The position numbers and the translations under genes were made by a program. Shown here in pieces: positions 61,466 through 64,000 of a DNA stretch of 64,000 nt (within the stretch, counting starts at the first letter, position 1; the number at the start of each line of letters is the position of its first letter). The DNA lies in the NCBI RefSeq assembly GCF_016495405.1, contig NZ_CP044522.1:2819876-2883875 (forward strand), written 5' to 3'. A model generated the notes under the pieces. It was not told the DNA's origin, did no database searches, and saw only the letters and a program-made list of their open reading frames with translations. This DNA is from Cobetia sp. cqz5-12. Its GTDB lineage: Bacteria > Pseudomonadota > Gammaproteobacteria > Pseudomonadales > Halomonadaceae.

Positions 61466-62170
61466 TCAGGCCTGCACCGCCAGCTGACCGCGACCGCGCA
61501 ACACCCCCAGCATCAGATTGAGCGCCAGTGCCAGCACCAGCAATACCATGCCCAGGGCAACCCCCTGGGCATACTCGCCCTTGAGGGTTTCCAGCGCGAT
61601 GGCCGTGGTGATATTGCGCGTGAAACCGGCAATGTTACCACCCACCATCATGGCGCAACCCACTTCAGCGATGATTCTACCAAACGCGGCCACCAACGCC
61701 GCCATCACGCCGAAACGGGCCTCCATCACCAGCCGCCAGAGCGCCGCCCGGCGCGACGCCCCCAGCTGCAAGGCTGTCTCCCAGGCACGTTTGTCGACCC
61801 CCGCCAACGCGGCATGCAGCATCACCACCAGAATCGGCAGGGCGAGCAGAATCTGCCCGATCACCATCGCCGGTTGGGTGAACAGCAGATGCCAATCACC
61901 CAGCGGGCCAGCGCGCGACAACAGGATGAACAGCAGCAGCCCCACCACCACGGTGGGGACGGCCATCAGGGTATTGATCAGCGAGATCAGCAGCCAGCGC
62001 CCCGGGAAGGCGCAGCGAACCAGCACGAAGGCGATCAACAGTGCCGGTGGCACCGCGATTAGCATCGCCATCAGCGAGACACGAAACGACACGCCGATGA
62101 TCTCCCACAGCGCGCCATCCATGCTCAGCAGGAGGCTCAAGGCCTCCTGCGTGGTTTGCCACAAGCTCAC
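61466..62170 (-). CDS. tupB: Tungstate ABC transporter permease
   Basis: 234 residues with five or six membrane helices. The cytoplasmic coupling loop reads WETALQLGASRRAALWRLVMEARFG, split by the EAA-type motif. INTLMAVPTVVVGLLLFILLSRAGPLG is characteristic of TupB/WtpB-like permeases. The start is a GTG at 62170 that overlaps the tupA stop (GTGA), so translation is coupled. Confidence 0.88.
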   Translation of the reverse strand: MSLWQTTQEALSLLLSMDGALWEIIGVSFRVSLMAMLIAVPPALLIAFVLVRCAFPGRWLLISLINTLMAVPTVVVGLLLFILLSRAGPLGDWHLLFTQPAMVIGQILLALPILVVMLHAALAGVDKRAWETALQLGASRRAALWRLVMEARFGVMAALVAAFGRIIAEVGCAMMVGGNIAGFTRNITTAIALETLKGEYAQGVALGMVLLVLALALNLMLGVLRGRGQLAVQA

Positions 62171-63090
62171 GAACGCGGCTCAGCCTGTGCGTCCTGCGCC
62201 TTCACCGGCGTGCGCTCAGAGGCGCGGTCCGCTGTCTGGCGAGCATCGAAGCCGGTCTCGCCGTGGCTGGCATGGAACAGCGCCTTGCCCTTGAGACGGT
62301 AATCATCGATTGCCTGCTGCCCTTCGCTGGAGATCAGCCATTCGGCCAGCTCACGCGCACCACGGGTATTGAGCCCGTCATGATTGGCCGGGTTGACCAG
62401 AATCACCTGATAGGGGTTGAAGAGGCGCGCATCGCCCTCGACCAGAATCTCAAGCTCCAGCTTGTCTTCCATCGCAAGCCAGGTGCCACGATCACTCAGG
62501 GTGTAGTCCTGCAGTTCACTGGCCATGCTCAGCACCTTGCCCATGCCCTGGCCGACGGCCTTGTAGCCGGAGAAGTCAGGGGTGACATCGGCACTCTGCC
62601 ACAAGGCCAATTCCTTCTTGTGGGTGCCGGAATCATCGCCGCGCGAGATGAAGCCGGCATTGGCGCTGGCGATCTTGCCCAGTGCCGCATCCACATCCTG
62701 CATGCCGTCAATGGCCGCCGGGTCCGACTCGGGGCCGAGCAGCACGAAGTCGTTGTACATCACGCCATGCGGCTCGATGCCGTAGCCGGCATCGACGAAC
62801 TTGCGCTCGGCACCCGGGGCGTGGGTCATCACCAGATCCACATCGCCGTCCTGCCCCATGCGCAACGCCTTGCCGGTACCGACCGCGATGACCTGAATGG
62901 TGACATCGTGGGCCTGTTCATACTCCGGCAGCAGGTGATCGAGCAGGCCTGAGTTGTAGGTGCTGGTCGTGGTGGCCAGACGAATGATGTCGTCGGCCGC
63001 CTGGGCCGGCAGAATGCTCAGCGCACCGAATGACAGGCCTGCGAGAGTGGCCAGCAGGCGACGAGAAGACAATGTATGGCGTTGCAGCAT
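62167..63090 (-). CDS. tupA: Tungstate-binding periplasmic protein
   Basis: 307 residues. A signal peptide with cleavage after LPAQA (about residue 31) leads into the TupA signature LATTTSTYNSGLLDHLLPEYE, whose Thr/Ser residues bind the oxyanion. MTHAPGAERKFVD and ISRGDDSGTHKKELALW are also family-typical. TupA binds tungstate far more tightly than molybdate in studied cases. The ATG at 63090 has GGGAG at eight bases. A 13-base palindrome lies 38 bases upstream. The last 30 residues are polar and extra. Confidence 0.92.
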   Translation of the reverse strand: MLQRHTLSSRRLLATLAGLSFGALSILPAQAADDIIRLATTTSTYNSGLLDHLLPEYEQAHDVTIQVIAVGTGKALRMGQDGDVDLVMTHAPGAERKFVDAGYGIEPHGVMYNDFVLLGPESDPAAIDGMQDVDAALGKIASANAGFISRGDDSGTHKKELALWQSADVTPDFSGYKAVGQGMGKVLSMASELQDYTLSDRGTWLAMEDKLELEILVEGDARLFNPYQVILVNPANHDGLNTRGARELAEWLISSEGQQAIDDYRLKGKALFHASHGETGFDARQTADRASERTPVKAQDAQAEPRS

Positions 63091-63698
63091 GGGGATGCTC
63101 CCTGAATATTTTTATGGCGTGACGGTATTGATGACATCAACGTGAATGCTGACTCTGCAAACGACATGCCGAAAGCGCTCTCGTGACAAGACCTGTCATC
63201 CATCAGAGGCTTTCAGAGCTTTGGCATCGGACTGATACATGGGCTGGCACGCAAGACAGCCGGCGATGATACCGGAATCTTCTCCAGCAGGCTGAGTTGC
63301 CGGCTCCCGCCTGCTGACGTCCCTGTCGCCCTGCTGAGGTCGCTATCCTTGTCGCTAACCCTGGCGGGGCGGATGGCGATGCTGGTATAGCACTGCCGGA
63401 AGGGCAGGGAAAATACTGACAATAACTCCAGGCACGACCACCGCTGACCCATGACGCCCCAATTGACCCATCATCGCCGGGCCTTGCGTAGCACAACGGG
63501 ACAGCCTGCCAACCCTGCCCGCCAGCGCCGCGTGCTGACAAGGCTGCAAGGCTTCGCCTGTGGCAAGCGCAAGCAGAAAGAGGCAGCAATGTGCCATCCA
63601 GCGCTAGATTACCAGTGAGCAGCACGCCACAATGCCCGCATGATAGAGATGATCTCCCCTGCGACCATTATTACTGCCCTGTTGACCCGAGGAACGCC
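63091..63698. other. 608-base divergent region
   Basis: This lies between tupA and a response-regulator gene. It contains the palindrome at 63128-63140. The remaining 550 bases hold no supported gene; a minus-strand frame of 140 codons has no family features or binding site. Confidence 0.5.
63128..63140. promoter_or_regulatory. Palindrome upstream of tupA
   Basis: ttgatgacatcaa is perfectly symmetric around one base, 38 bases before the tupA ATG. It is a possible operator for a metal-oxyanion regulator, but it does not look like the E. coli ModE site. Confidence 0.4.
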
Positions 63699-64000
63699 AT
63701 GACTGCCCACGCCCCCTCCACACCCCGTGAGACCCGGCGTAGCGGCAGCGACCCCCTCCCCACCGCCTCGGTACTGATCGTCGATGACGAGCCAGGCATG
63801 CGCCGCTATCTGGAGAAGGCATTGTCCTCGCGCTTCGCGCTGATCGAATGCGCCGAGAGTGTCGAGCAGGCCGAAGCCCTGCGCTCGCGTCTCCACTTCG
63901 ACCTCATCCTGCTCGACATTCGCCTGCCGGGGCGTGATGGCCTTGACTGGGATGAAGCCCTTGCGCCCTCATCGGTCAGCGATGTCATCTTCATGACGGC
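63699..64000 (+). CDS. Response regulator, N-terminal part
   Basis: 100 codons to the window edge. After a polar extension of about 22 residues comes a receiver domain: ASVLIVDDEPGMRRYLEKAL with the acidic pair, then LILLDIRLPGRDGLDW with the phospho-acceptor Asp, and VIFMTA with the conserved Thr. Sequence style resembles receivers of NtrC-type sigma-54 activators, but the output domain lies outside. The ATG at 63699 has GAGGA at about five bases. No partner kinase is visible to the left. Confidence 0.85.
   Translation, partial: MTAHAPSTPRETRRSGSDPLPTASVLIVDDEPGMRRYLEKALSSRFALIECAESVEQAEALRSRLHFDLILLDIRLPGRDGLDWDEALAPSSVSDVIFMT

Noticed and set aside
63203..63625. A 140-codon minus-strand frame in the gap before the response regulator
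   Set aside because: It has no binding site, no hydrophobic or domain pattern, and Cys/Arg/Ser-rich composition typical of non-coding GC-rich DNA.
1..64000. tRNA, rRNA, transposase or phage genes
   Set aside because: Scanning the intergenic regions by eye gave no TΨC-arm-like GGTTCGAATCC pattern, no rRNA-like stretches, and no transposase or integrase motifs. Small RNAs could still be missed.

Overview
The window looks like chromosomal DNA of a GC-rich gammaproteobacterium, most likely of the Halomonadaceae (Halomonas or Cobetia type). The grounds are the gene orders hda-perM / purM-purN, dcd-apbC ... metG, rnfABCDGE-nth and moa/mob/tup, an MvaT-type rather than an E. coli-type H-NS protein, and protein sequences closest to Pseudomonas and Halomonas families as I remember them. 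No database search was possible. I see no rRNA, tRNA, CRISPR array, insertion sequence or prophage.

Layout. 1-180 is the end of a yjbQ gene. 353-3637 is an AT-rich island with one large KAP-type P-loop NTPase, the only clearly foreign-looking segment. 3.9-18.2 kb holds housekeeping genes: psiE, hda, perM, purMN, an autotransporter esterase, dcd, apbC, a degenerate RsuA-type protein, a SleB-like lipoprotein, a TerB protein, metG and a DUF3465 protein. 18.5-26.1 kb is the complete rnfABCDGE operon with nth. Its RnfC has a repeat-expanded tail, and an unlisted 32-codon reading frame is locked between rnfC and rnfD by ATGA overlaps. 26.3-43 kb holds a GGDEF/EAL protein, pepN, a glycerate kinase, cvfB, yajQ, a GNAT enzyme divergent from a RimK-like ATP-grasp enzyme, DUF2797 and DUF1315 proteins, a rhomboid protease, a metallophosphatase and nadK. 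43-54 kb is regulatory in character: an ECF sigma/anti-sigma pair, mvaT, bioA with a BirA-type operator, yrbL, a Na+/H+ antiporter-like carrier, dinB with a LexA-type box, purU, an RNase J-like enzyme and a small H-NS-like protein ending in an AT-hook. 54.4-63.1 kb is a molybdenum/tungsten block on the minus strand: tupABC uptake, mobA, mobB-moeA, a moaC-moaD fusion, moaE and moaA. The window ends inside a response-regulator gene.

How the parts connect. The Mo/W block forms a full route from oxyanion import (TupABC) through molybdopterin synthesis (MoaA, MoaC-MoaD, MoaE) and metal insertion (MoeA) to nucleotide attachment (MobA, MobB). Two nucleoid proteins of the kind that bind AT-rich DNA (MvaT and the AT-hook H-NS-like protein) sit in the same window as the AT-rich KAP island that such proteins would be expected to silence.

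The most unusual items are the H-NS-like/AT-hook protein, the lone KAP NTPase, the MoaC-MoaD fusion, the rnfC/rnfD micro-ORF, and short degenerate tandem repeats (11-24 bp) that repeatedly sit directly at stop codons and often precede the terminator.
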